From Scolanthus callimorphus (Eukaryota > Cnidaria > Anthozoa > Actiniaria > Edwardsiidae): DNA of 64,000 bases. The notes beneath the pieces were generated by a model, which saw nothing but the letters and a program-made list of their open reading frames with translations, was not told where the DNA came from and ran no database searches. The stretch lies in contig CM066912.1 of assembly GCA_033964015.1 (NCBI GenBank), positions 11,939,399 through 12,003,398 on the forward strand, written 5' to 3'. Both the position numbers and the translations under genes were made by a program. This document shows positions 33,696 to 44,652 of this stretch, piece by piece; position 1 is the stretch's first letter, and each line of letters starts with the position of its first letter.

Positions 33696-35138
33696 GAGTA
33701 CAGCTATTTCGCATGACTGACTTCATAAATATCGCCATTGAATTTAGATTTAGGTATCCAAGCATTACCTCGTTCGACTATTTCTGACGAGAAATCAAAT
33801 TTTAATTATTTGTCTTTTGGGGATACGAGTGGACAGAAGAGTCAACTCAATTCTCTGCAGCTCTGTCGTTCTTCTGCAGCTCGCCGCTTCGTCGTTTGTC
33901 GCCATGCATTTTGACAGCATAGCAACATACCAATTGGAGAAAGCATCTATTTTCATCGGCTGATTTGGAGAATATAGAGCAATGTTCTCGATTGAATTTG
34001 GTAAATCAAATCTGAAACTTTGTTTTTAATTATGTATTTACAGATTTCTACGCGTATTTCTAATATCAAACGAAAACAAAAACGAAGGAGTGGCTGACAC
34101 GTGCCACGGGTCTATGCAAAGCGAGCGTATGTCCAGCTCAGTGGAAGCACGCAGATAGTTAAGAGAGCCTGAAGGTCGTAAGAGTTACACGAGGCGCAGC
34201 GGAGGTGGTGCGGGACAAACACTATTCTTCTGGCTTTCGATTTTACCAGAACCTGGCATGTGACGTTTTATTAATGTTACTTGTAATTCTTAACGATTGC
34301 GTTACTTTCTATCAACAAATCATTTCCCCGAGCCTGTTTCGAATATCATCATCATCATCATCAAGCTTTATTAAGAAACGGTATCACTTCACTGACAATG
34401 CTCTTCCAGTGAGCCGCGTATAAAAACTATCTACTATCTACCTAATGACTGGTTGGCATAAAAATTCATGTATTGGATTACTGATGGCATATTTAGTGTT
34501 TAAATATTCCCCGGCTTAAAAAAATTCCTTAGAGGATCCGGGAAAACGGGCAAAATATTATGGAGACGCGGTCCGCTAGTGGTCTGGGTATATATCACAA
34601 ATCCTAACTGTTGTGATGCTCAAGGGGGATTCCGTTGAACCATTGGAACCCCCTCTTGATCCGCCGCTAAACAGCACTTGAACCAAATATAACCCGAACA
34701 ATACATAGCCCATCTTTATTAGACGAAGGGAACCGAACAAAAACAAACAAACAAACAAGCAAGAATCAACGCAGCTCAGGGTAACAATTCTACAGCTTTA
34801 TTCTCTATATTACAATACAATGTCCAAAGGTTTCAACAATTGTACAACGTTTGAAACTAATCCTTTGTTATTTAAATACAATGTACAATACTGTAATCCT
34901 CGCATCAAAAAGATGCGCTATAAATAAAACTACAATCCTCTTTCTTGACCTTGTTCAAATAACTTTTATTGTCTTTGTCATTGTCGAAACTACTTATAAA
35001 CATGACGACTCTCGCAGTAAATGGAATGAATTGCAGATGTAACGTTTTACAATAACGGCTACACATTTGTTTAGAAACTTTTCTGGAAATTCCTTGCGTC
35101 TGCTCTGCCGGCATCGTCCTCTCAATGATAAGATGTTC
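33696..35138. other. Non-coding, no gene seen
   Basis: CAAA microsatellite near 34741 and the retroelement tail near 34350. Confidence 0.6.
34340..34375 (-). repeat. Retroelement 3' tail: AATAAAGCTTG(ATG)n
   Basis: On the minus strand TTAATAAAGCTTGATGATGA. No coding part lies beside it. Confidence 0.5.
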
Positions 35139-35216
35139 ATTAGCCGTTTTCACACTACAGACGAGTAACTCGTCAAGACGAGTTTTGTGAATTCGTGTCG
35201 TTAAACTCGTCTTTAA

Positions 35217-37523
35217 GGTGGCCCGCGCCTGTTTCACAGGAAAAATATACTAACATTTAATCGCCGGCTTTTTCCAGTAAAAGCGCTCCGATTGCTAATA
35301 TTTTTGGCTGCTAGAATAGTGGATTACTACAGATTATACTGCAGGGAAATTATTATAAAAAGTTACACCGATTACACAAAATAATCAATTTCCTGAAGGT
35401 AGACATATAGCAACAAAAGTTTTCCTTAACAGAAAGACGAGAGAAATTTTCTTTTAAGTTGGCTCAATAAAGTACTTAAGTATTCTAGTTTGTATTTGTA
35501 GTTGTATATTACAATTGACCTCATGGAAATTGTTTGATGAGGTCGACTAAAATTGTTAGCTTATACGCCTCAAGATACTTAAGACTCGAGTAGCACGACG
35601 GCAACTGAATTGCGAGCCTAATCTTACCTGTAATGACAAACATTTGTATCCAAGGAAACTTCAGTGCAAGAACCAAGAAGATAGGACGGACGCTCTCAGA
35701 GCTGACTCTAGTATAATTTGCGATTTATCCTGTGTGTAAAGTTCATAAACAAAGAATTTAACAAATTGGTCATACATAAAACTTCTAACCGATTTTTTAC
35801 CGTCTTTTTCAAATAATGAAGAAGAACAATGAATGTTTAAGCGACTTACCAAGTGGCAGCAAACGAGAAACAATCGGTTCGGAGAAATTAGGAACCAAAT
35901 ATCGCTGAAGCAGACTCACTGCAAATCGGTCTCATTGCAAACCCACAATGCATGACATTTGTATTAGACAACATTACACCTCAGACTTCATGATTTGAAT
36001 ACCTCGAGGGACGTTTCACCTCGTTTGAATGCAGGCGCTATACCATTGTACCAATGTGATAATACAAAACGTTTTTATTCTCCTGGAATCTTTACTCATG
36101 TCAGTTAGTCTACAAATGTATAGGAAATAAAATAATAAGTCATGCTGAATAGATAATAAATACGTTGCCTTGGATGTTCTTATTTTTGAAGGTGATAGAT
36201 TATCTTTGCAATAATGCTAGCGTTCGTCGTAATTTTATGGCCCCCAGCACCTGATAAAAGCGCGACAACGCCCTTAGCATTTTCTACATCATAGCAGCGT
36301 TTGAGGGAAGTAAACGTGAGTCCTGCCTTTGCAATCTTTTGTATCATATAGGACGTTATAGAATGTTCTAGCTGCGTTCCCTTTAATGTTAATTGCCTTT
36401 GAGACATTGCGCACTTTTCTCGGTATTGCGTGACAGCTTCTGGAAGTGGTTTGGAACCCTGAACTGTCGACTGAAGGCAAACCTCCAAGCGCTCATCAGA
36501 CATGATTTTCTGAAGTGCCAGAGAGTCTTCCAAAGCATCATGCGCATCAAAAGATTTGCCGGTAACTTCCTGATATATCGCGCCAAGAGCCGTCGACTTT
36601 CCCAGCCACGCCTCTTTTCTCAAAAAAGGCAAACTCTCCGATCTTATCTTTATTTTAGTGAAATATGTCCCTCGAGGTATTCATTGGTACAATGGTATAG
36701 CGCCTGCATTCAAACTAGGTGAAACGTCCCTCGAGGTATTCAAATCATGAAGTCTGAGGTGTAATGTTGTCTAATACAAATGTCATGCATTGTGGGTTTG
36801 CAATGAGACCGATTTGCAGTGAGTCTGCTTCAACGATATTTGGTTCCTAATTACTCCGAACCGATTGTTTCTCGTTTGCTGCAACTTGGTAAGTCGCTTA
36901 AACATTCATTGCTCTTCTTCATTATTTGAAAAAGACGGTAAAAAATCGGTTAGAAGTTTTATGTATGACCAATTTGTTAAATTCTTTGTTTATGAACTTT
37001 ACACACAGGATAAATCGCAAAATTATACTAGAGTCAGCTCTGAGAGCGTCCGCCCTATCTTCTTGGTTCTTGCACTGAAGTTTCCTTGGATACAAATGTT
37101 TGTCATTACAGGTAAGATTAGGCTCGCAATTCAGTTGCCGTCGTGCTACTCGAGTCTTAAGTATCTTGAGGCGTATAAGCTAAACAATTTTAGTCGACCT
37201 CATCAAACAGTTTCCATGAGGTCAATTGTAATATACAACTACAAATACAAACTAGAATACTTAAGTACTTTATTGAGCCAACTTAAAAGAAAATTTCTCT
37301 CGTCTTTCTGTTAAGGAAAACTTTTGTTGCTATATGTCTACCTTCAGGAAATTGATTATTTTGTGTAATCGGTGTAACTTTTCTATTATAATTTCCCTGC
37401 AGTATAATCTGTAGTAATCCACTATTCTAGCAGCCAAAAATATTAGCAATCGAAGCGCTTTTACTGGAAAAGCCGGCGATTAAATGTTAGTATATTTTTC
37501 CTGTGAAACAGGCGCGGGCCACC
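35217..37523. mobile_element. TTAA-flanked 2.3-kb foldback transposon with 840-bp inverted arms
   Basis: The arms 35217-36056 and 36682-37523 are inverted copies over their full length, starting GGTGGCCCGCGCCTG and ending with its complement. TTAA flanks both ends (35213-35216 and 37524-37527), fitting the piggyBac-type target site. The arms carry the same reading frame (SSLFEKDGKKSVRS) in both orientations, with few differences, so they are young or gene-converted. The 625-bp centre holds the exonuclease fragment. No transposase was seen. Confidence 0.75.
36180..36632 (-). pseudogene. DEDDh exonuclease C-terminal fragment inside a foldback transposon
   Basis: An open frame of 150 codons. 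Near residues 28-43 it has FDAHDALEDSLALQKI; the H-x4-D (His31, Asp36) and following Leu-rich helix match the ExoIII motif of DnaQ/DEDDh 3'-5' exonucleases. The remainder is Lys-rich with no recognised domain. The ExoI (DxE) and ExoII motifs that should precede it are absent, so this is only the C-terminal part. It lies in the unique centre between the two arms of the TTAA-flanked foldback and is read toward the left arm. An AATAAA on that strand lies about 36073-36078. It may be a captured host exon or the last exon of an element gene. No convincing upstream splice acceptor was found. Confidence 0.55.
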
Positions 37524-37538
37524 TTAAAACACCGACGA

Positions 37539-37917
37539 GAATGGGGAGTTTGCAGGTGTTGCGTGACATTTTGAATTTTGACCCTAGTAAAATAAAAACA
37601 CCATATTTGAAAAGAGCTTGCCGAAATTAGAAAAAAGGGGAAAATTTGAGTTGATTTGGGTAAATATTAGCAAAGTTATTGACGCCCGAAGTAAGCTGTT
37701 TCTCTATACGTTTAATGTCTTGGTGGGCAACTGTTGCCCACCACAACATTAAACCTATAGGAAAACAACCAACTTCCGACGTTCATAACTTCTGTGTCGA
37801 AACCAACTCAAATTTGAGGATTTCACACATTTCGGTGAGCTCTTTCCAATATGGTATTTTTATTTTGCTAGGATCAAAATTCAAAATGTCACGCAACACC
37901 TGCAAACTCACCATTCA
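37539..37917. mobile_element. Palindromic foldback MITE
   Basis: Starts GAATGGGGAGTTTGCAGG and ends with its near complement. The arms pair through most of the length and meet at TGGTGGGCAACTGTTGCCCA near 37720-37743. It sits beside the TTAA foldback inside the same outer MITE. Confidence 0.65.
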
Positions 37918-38202
37918 CATTAGACGAGACATGGTTGGGTTTAGAGTCTTTAGACCCCGACGGTGTGCTTGCGTGGTTACATAGCAATCTTCGGCGCCAT
38001 CTTTATTTACGATTTACTCGTCTAATGTGTGAAAGCGGCTAATATCCATGTCTTTATATCATATCTTCAGTTTTCCACGTACTCGATGATGCTGTTAAAA
38101 TGAGAGACGAACCAAGTGTGAGACTCTGAACAACTTGACAAGAGAAGCGATTGTGGGGATATGTCAAACCATGAGAATGCATGGTAATGACAGTAACATT
38201 AC

Positions 38203-38565
38203 ATATCAAGAGTGGATTACCAAGAGTTTCCATATTTACTATGTACGCCCGAATCACAGTCAGAAAAGTGTCTATTTTTAGAACTAGGATTCGTCATCCA
38301 CAGGGTTCCCACTTTCTCGCCACGCAAACAGTTGTGAGATCCAGCCTAAAATTAAATCGCAGATCAATCGAAAACCTTTAAAGTCGCAAAGATAAAGTAG
38401 GATATTCTCTATTTGTTGTGTATTGGGTATACCAGCATTCGAGCCTGAGCATTCGAATACTTTCGCGCGCGAAATTCAAATCTAAAAATAGACACTTTTC
38501 TGACTGTGATGTGACAAATACAGTAGGGAAAGATTCTAACTCTTGTTAATCCACTCTTGTACATA
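38203..38565. mobile_element. Foldback element
   Basis: Outer arms AAGAGTGGATTACCAAGAGT (about 38207-38230) and complement (about 38536-38562). Inner arms CACAGTCAGAAAAGTGTCTA (38252) and complement (about 38490-38511). Confidence 0.65.
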
Positions 38566-39656
38566 TTTAATATTTATAACATAGCTACAATATGACGCGA
38601 GCTTTGATTGGTCTAAATCTAGGCCCTGTTGATATTTTGAAATATAGCTTGAAAGCACTTAGTATCGACATAATTTAATTGCTGAGTAGTAGTCACGACG
38701 GATTCGTTAACAAAATTTGATTTTAAGGTTTATTTAAAAAGAAAGATAAATCACTCACGTATACAAACGAACACACAAACACAGAATGGGAAACTAATAA
38801 TTCTCAAGGAGAAACGTGTAAAGCTTATTTGAAAAATATGATAATGAAGTGGCAAACTGAATTTCACTAGGTAGAGAATTGAAAAATTTAGGACCTTGAA
38901 AGTTAATGGAAAATTACGGATATTTGTATTAACTCTAGGAATGTGAAATAGTTTAGAGCTTCTTGTGCTGAATCTATGAATTTGAGAATTGAGAAAAAAT
39001 GTACCGCCCTTTAGGGTTTGATTTTTGGGTTCCTGAGATGTGCGGTAAGGTATCGTTTTTCGATTGTTTGGTATCTCTGATGTTAGGGTAAGTATTACAG
39101 TAGGGCTACCCTAGAAACACATTTCGATCAAATTTGTACCGCATTTATTGATAAATACAGTTTACATGATTAATAAAACTTCGCTTTAATCGCGACCAAC
39201 TGGACCACCCTTATTTTTGTTGTAGGGTGTACAATTTTAAAGGCCCATAAGCACCCAAGCCGCATTGCAGGCGGACAAGAATAAAGCGCAGTTGAAAATT
39301 CGATGCAAATTTAAATTTTCAGTTTTAACTTGTGAAATGTGAAGAACAATAGGAACCGCTTTGGGGCCTTCAGTATCAGCCAATCACAGCTGTTGAATAA
39401 CAGTAGATCCAATTGAAACAAAGCGCAAAGGTTCCCGGTCGACTATGGGCCTTTAACTGTAGGTCTATGGTAGGGTTTAAGAAACGAGGATTTTTGGTCT
39501 CTGATAGGGTCAGTTGGAGACCTGAGCGGCACAGGGGCCAATGAACAACGCTCAGCATGCCTTGCGCTTTGAGAACAATAGACGAGTTGAATGGAATGAT
39601 TATGTTGAACTGGACAAGACAAGACAAGACAATGCTTCGGCCCCATCCTTACAGCC
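38566..39656. other. Non-coding, no gene seen
   Basis: Nothing recognised beyond AT-rich sequence. Confidence 0.6.
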
Positions 39657-40441
39657 CGGCAGGAGAGGAGGGAGGGGGGGGGGGGGGTACTCCCATATTA
39701 TTTGCTCGGGGATGATCGTCGTATCTTTTAAGACTAAAATCAAAACGGTTAAGGAGTTAAGGTGACTTCTGTCTTTAAAGCTACGGCTATGGAATTTTGA
39801 AATTAAACTCAGGAGGTAAAGTGGATTGCTGAGTTCGTAAATCATTTAACTCGGATTTATATTGGCAGGGTAATAAAAGCACTTGATATTACTCCACTTT
39901 CATGGTCAGTTTTTTTGCTCTATCTTGTACTGCAATTCTCGCTCGTACAATTTTCCTCAAACTTGAATGACAAAAAAAAACAAAAAAAACGAAGGAATGA
40001 CCCAAAATCCAAAGCTTCAGAAAAAACGCGCGAAGATTTTTCGCACAAGAGGGACTTATGTAAAAATACCACTGTTAGAATATCGGCTCCCATAAGCAAA
40101 TGCGGCTCTTGAAAATAAATTCGAACAAATAGTTAAAAGCACCGATAGTCGAGGTTTAACGCATCCAGAGCTAAAAAATATACGACCATTTTTGACGCGA
40201 AGCGAGCGAGTTAAACCATTTCTGAAAACGCGTTTAGTGTTGTGGGAGTCACGGGGGAGTCACCCTTATTAGACAACATTAAAGGCGGCACTTTAAACAA
40301 ACACGGAATTTATTAATGGGTATCTTAGGGTAAAATATTATTTGAACCACGCCCTTTTTGGTACCTCTTAGGGGTGACACTGAAAATTTCCGACGGTCAT
40401 ACCTGACCAAAACATATGGGAATCCCCCCAACTCCCTGGGC
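39657..40441. mobile_element. TIR element of the GGGTACTCCCATAT type
   Basis: Left G-rich end with GGGTACTCCCATATTATTTG; right end complement of CCCAGGGAGTTGGGG then ATTCCCATATG. It is a related but distinct subgroup of the GCCCAGGG elements. Confidence 0.55.
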
Positions 40442-40988
40442 CTTACAGATTCAATGATCAATGAGACACTTTTAGCTGAAACGACAGGAAAAAATGTCTG
40501 TGAAATCGTTGCCATTGGAGTAAGACGGATCATATGTATGGCAGAAAAATACGTTATCTAGGGGAGGGGTTGTGGGAGTTGGACCCTCCCCCCTTACTAT
40601 GAGAGTAACATAGACATAGACTCTACAAATAGACATATTTTACTGGCACTGTGTACCTAGCGCAAACGGTTACATGGCCAATGAAAACCAAAGTAAACAT
40701 AACAGTTAAAAAAGAAAAGAAAATGTTCATTCATTGTTCATTTAGTGTACATTCATTTAAGTGATTTTTTGAGTTATAGATTCGATGAACTCTGTGATTT
40801 TTGAACTCAGTACGGATTTTAACCAGTCTAACTTAGTGCTGCAACTTCCCTCCCCTCACCCTCGTCTCTGAAATTTTTTTGGATCCGCCACTGTACCTCT
40901 TTCACATTTTCAAGTACGTCACTCTCAACTAATCAGGACTACAAAATCGTCCTATTGTAGATAATTAACACTTATTGGATGAGGTTGA
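40442..40988. other. Non-coding, no gene seen
   Basis: Nothing recognised. Confidence 0.6.
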
Positions 40989-41509
40989 GCATGATAGTGA
41001 GATTTGGCAACGCCGAGGTTTGTGTTATCTGCCGAAGCGAAGCTGAGGCGGATAACACTAACCCGAGGCGTTGACAAATCTCACTATCATGCGAAAACCG
41101 AATTCAATAATTGTTTTATTATTCAGCAACCAAGAATTATTACCTAGCTACGAAGTCAGAGCGATGAGGCCGTGCACGGCGACACGGCTTTTCAACGTCA
41201 TCTTACGTCCATTGGTATTTTCCTTTTGTATTCAATTCAAATAGCCATATAGTTGATGTTTAGATATCCTGAGCAATGAATTCGTGGCAAAAATCATAAC
41301 AGATTCAACGAGAATATTCGCAAAACCGGCTTTCAATTCGGAAATGAAAACAAGATGGCGGCCAAACCTATTGGCTTGCGTTATGACGTCATTAGAGTGC
41401 ATCAATCCTAATGTCTGTAGTATGACGTCAGGCACTGCGCGCCAACAAGGTTTCGCTGCGTACTCTTAGCCAATCAGAACCGAGATAGTGGCATGGCTGA
41501 ATAATAAAA
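40989..41509. mobile_element. Palindrome-fronted TIR element, second example
   Basis: 40989-41092 is a palindrome (GCATGATAGTGAGATTTG and complement). 41114-41509 is bounded by perfect TTTTATTATTCAGC TIRs. The layout matches 21568-22680. Confidence 0.6.
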
Positions 41510-41993
41510 CGAATTAGCTTTCGCCAGAATTATGTCAGAAAACTTTTAATGGTCGATTGTGCTGAGTGGGGACAGGGATGTTAGTGGTTAGTGGTACAAA
41601 CTATGAAGCAGATATATGAATATTCTTCCCCCGTATTGTCTGAAAACTTCTGCACTCTTTCTTTCAGTGCGTTTTATTAATTACCGACAATTCCCGTCAT
41701 TTTCTCTGCGTTGGCACGCGCCTTCATTATAACTCTATTAAACTCACTTGGCTGGTGAAATACAAGTAATGTGACAGGCCTGAAGCAAGCACGCAAGTCA
41801 TCGAATAAAAAACATTTTTGTTCCGACAATGTGTTTGATTCATTCCATAACTTTTTGCTAAGTTTATATCCATACTTTCATATGTCCTAACATAGAGCCC
41901 TGTGAGATATTGTTTTGCGTTGCCGTAATTTCATGAATCGAAATGACCTGGCAATAAAGTTAGCGTTAAACTCTCTGCTTAAAGTGTTTAAAA

Positions 41994-42590
41994 ACTCAGC
42001 ATGTCACTATCGCCCTCTTAAGTTATATGATATGAATTCTAATGAATTTAATTTTTTTTCATTCCTTCTCTTTCTTTTCAGATCAATCTGGATATTGTTA
42101 TTCTTGTAATGGGACACATCGGACTTCAAGTAATCTGAAGAGCTATCGGACTATAAGGTGCCAAACCGTAATCAAAGTCAAAGACTTCTTTTTACCCCAC
42201 GATACTTTTTTGCAGTTTTTTCGCGATGCATGAATTCAAATTCAAATCGAATACGTGCATTTTTTTTAAAACTCGTGGTCATCCTAATTTGATCTCGATG
42301 GCACGCGACAGCACTCAGCATGTCACTATCGCCCTCTTAAGTTATATGATATGAATTTTAATGAATTTAATTTTTTTTTCATTCCTTCTCTTTCTTTTCA
42401 GATCAATCTGGATATTGTTATTCTTGTAATGGGACACATCGGACTTCAAGTAATCTGAAGAGCTATCGGACTATAAGGTGCCAAACCGTAATCAAAGTCA
42501 AAGACTTCTTTTTACCCCACGATACTTTTTTGCAGTCTGATTTTTTTCGCGATGCATGAATTCAAATTCAAATCGAATACGTGCATTTTA
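41994..42590 (+). repeat. 319-bp tandem duplication covering an exon-like segment
   Basis: ACTCAGCATGTCACTATCGC at 41994 and 42313; homology runs about 270 bp to AATCGAATACGTGCATTTT, followed by a unique spacer in the first unit. Confidence 0.9.
42059..42233 (+). pseudogene. Exon-like segment, first copy of a tandem duplication
   Basis: A pyrimidine-rich tract (TTCCTTCTCTTTCTTTTCAG) ends just before an open frame reading DQSGYCYSCNGTHRTSS and CQTVIKVKDFFLPHDTFLQ, then stops at 42231-42233. The frame is not recognised; three Cys lie in a small cluster. A second copy, with acceptor, begins 319 bp downstream. It could be a real exon of an unseen gene or part of a repeat. Confidence 0.35.
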
Positions 42591-42749
42591 CCCGTTAAGA
42601 ATCACTTCTTTGCGTTATTTGCATTTAATTGTAAACTGAAAACATTCAATAGAAGGGTGGACAACTCATCTGTTGACTGCAGAAACGGGGAGGTTTTGCA
42701 GGAACTTGAGCAATGGAAAACGTCTGTGATCGACTCGGCAATAATGTAA
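42378..42749 (+). pseudogene. Exon-like segment, second copy, with longer downstream frame
   Basis: Repeats the acceptor and the same peptide frame as 42059-42233. In a run of seven T near 42541-42547 the frame is lost, but from 42552 the adjacent frame runs on for 65 codons (SNTCILPVKNHFFALFAFN, then Asp/Glu-containing sequence) to TAA at 42747-42749. One indel in the T-run would link the two parts, so the duplication may have split an original exon. No homologue was recognised. Confidence 0.35.
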
Positions 42750-43162
42750 AGCAAATATCTTCAGACAACCAGACTTGCCGATCATATTGTCTCCTTCGAC
42801 TCATTCGTTTAAAATGTAGCAATGGATTGAAGAAAATTGTCTGAAATTGTCTGAAGTCAAGTTTCTAGAAAATGTTATCGAGAACATGGTTGATAAAAAG
42901 CTTTTAATATTTATCACGAGCTCGGAACAACAAGCTCGGATGCAAGCCATATCGTCTAGTTACTAAAGTAACACTAGTGGTTCGCCTCGAGTGATGCTGT
43001 GATAATGATAGAAATTTGTACTGAATAAAGTGGTAATAAAAGTTGCCATAACCTCTTTCTGAAACACCTACTTAAACATTTTACTAAGGGTTAATAAGGA
43101 ATAAAATCAAAAATCATATGTTTCTTTCAGCTCTTATGTAAAATGTTTTAGCCATTTCTTCC
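42750..43162. other. Non-coding, 3' flank of secreted peptide 2
   Basis: AGCTCGGAACAACAAGCTCGG near 42919 is a short direct repeat. No polyadenylation signal is obvious on the minus strand. Confidence 0.5.
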
Positions 43163-43459
43163 TTAACCATTTATACCCCCTGATCTTAAGTACTGATTAA
43201 TATAATAAGGCCTAATATAAGTTACCTTTGGAATTTCCTTTCCCAAAGTCTTCTTCAAGAGGCTGATCTTCCCAAGGGTTCTTTTGTAAGGCGATCGATG
43301 ATATTTAGTATCTTTAGGGGCTTTTCTTTTACCACTTCGCAATTTGCCAATGCGACCCTTGTGCAAGACCGTAATCACAGCATCCGTCTCCTCGGGAGAG
43401 ATAATCAATAAAACTGTCACGACCAGCGAACTAATCAAGAACAGTATAGAGATCTTCAT
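43163..43459 (-). CDS. Predicted secreted basic peptide, family member 2
   Basis: A 98-codon ORF from the ATG at 43457-43459 to TAA at 43163-43165. MKISILFLISSLVVTVLLII is a strong signal peptide, followed by SPEETDA, a likely cleavage zone. The mature part starts about VITVLHKGRIGKLRSGKRK and remains Lys/Arg-rich with several dibasic sites (KR, KRK, KK); it ends with a Tyr-rich segment (YIRPYYINQYL). It has no cysteines. The order of parts (signal, VLH.GRI.K core, dibasic stretch, aromatic end) is shared with 28863-29099. A TATAAATAG box lies on the minus strand at 43629-43637, about 170 bases above the ATG. The function is unknown; dibasic sites would permit proprotein-convertase processing, which is inference. 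Confidence 0.65.
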   Translation of the reverse strand: MKISILFLISSLVVTVLLIISPEETDAVITVLHKGRIGKLRSGKRKAPKDTKYHRSPYKRTLGKISLLKKTLGKEIPKVTYIRPYYINQYLRSGGING

Positions 43460-43628
43460 TGTGAAATATTTCAAGATGTTATCTAGTCCTCTTGCGTTAG
43501 GACAGCGGAGATGTGAAACGCAAATTGCACGCGAATTTGTCTGATAACAATCTTAGCAGCCACTTCTAAGGGGGTTTATGTGAAGTGTTGTAACGCTATC
43601 ATAGCTTGTCGATCGGTAGATTATCTGG

Positions 43629-43637
43629 CTATTTATA
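43629..43637 (-). promoter_or_regulatory. TATA box candidate for the secreted peptide gene
   Basis: TATAAATAG on the minus strand, about 170 bases upstream of the ATG at 43459. The spacing leaves room for a 5' UTR of about 140 bases. It is a sequence match only, and the region is AT-rich. Confidence 0.35.
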
Positions 43638-44652
43638 CATACTTCAAATCTCAGACGGAATACTAGAGGCACGTGCAATTGTCAGGTAATTGTAGAATTA
43701 TAGCATCCTGAAAGCAAGGAACACATACCAGTCATTACAGGAACTGCAGGGAGGTATAAGCTTGCAGGAGGTAAATGCCTGAGGCTACTATGACCGACAC
43801 CCTGGTTATTTAGCCAAGCAGGAAATATCCACTCAAGAGTGCTTCAATTAAAAATCTGCTTCGATTTTACGCAAAACGTCAGGAATTTGACACGCCGAAC
43901 ATCACGAGCCCTTTTCAGACAAAAAATATGACTGCAAGGCGATCATCGCTAACCATTTCTAAACTTAGTCTGCTAATGCGGATTTAACTCTCGTGTGGAA
44001 TGTTTCACTTGGCTTATCCTGTCCAATACCATAAAAAATGTGCCATTTTTTATAAGAAGAGTTTATCCTAGTTGATCCTACTGAAAAAAGTGTCTTGTAA
44101 AAAACCTACCAGATAACAACTAAGCTACTTTTGGAGTCTACGCGATAAAACAGTTAAGCAACATTTGGAAACTATTAAATTAGCATTAATTGCTGTCATT
44201 TCATCAATATTTTGTAACATTTTATCTATGTATAAAGTACATTTTAAACGAGTTCACCTGAAACAGATGAAACATGCAAGAAAATCAAGAAATTCCCATA
44301 TACCGTTTTTGCTCGAATACTGCCCCTACTAAAAAACGCACTCGAATCAGCTTTGCATTCGGGACATCGATGTTAATAAGTACCGCTGGATATGCGCCCC
44401 ATGCCCAATCAAGAATACTTGTCAACGAAGAGACAAGAAAATAGTAAGAAAATCATGATATGTCTTAGAGGTTATTTTGAGTCTTCCAGAACGATGTCTA
44501 AGCATATATATAATGCGCCATTCAATTCAAAGGCTAAAATGCTCAGTCGTGGGAAGTTTTAAATAATCTTCGTTCGCCGAATGGATGTATTAATAATAGC
44601 CCCATTTAAGCAACGAAACAAATCAATATAATCGCCGCTGCTCTTATTCCAA
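43638..44652. other. Non-coding, no gene seen
   Basis: Upstream of the TATA candidate; nothing recognised. Confidence 0.6.

Larger units (their letters stand above)
35139..38043. mobile_element. Outer MITE of the CGTTTTCACAC family, split by two insertions
   Basis: Left end ATTAGCCGTTTTCACAC, right end the complement of ATTAGCCGCTTTCACAC. The inner sequence on both sides repeats ACTCGTC, as in the element at 14031-14527. Without the two nested insertions, only about 220 bases belong to this MITE. Confidence 0.6.

Noticed and set aside
35661..37314. Identical frames in both foldback arms as a gene pair
   Set aside because: The frames follow from the inverted arms; no domain is recognisable.
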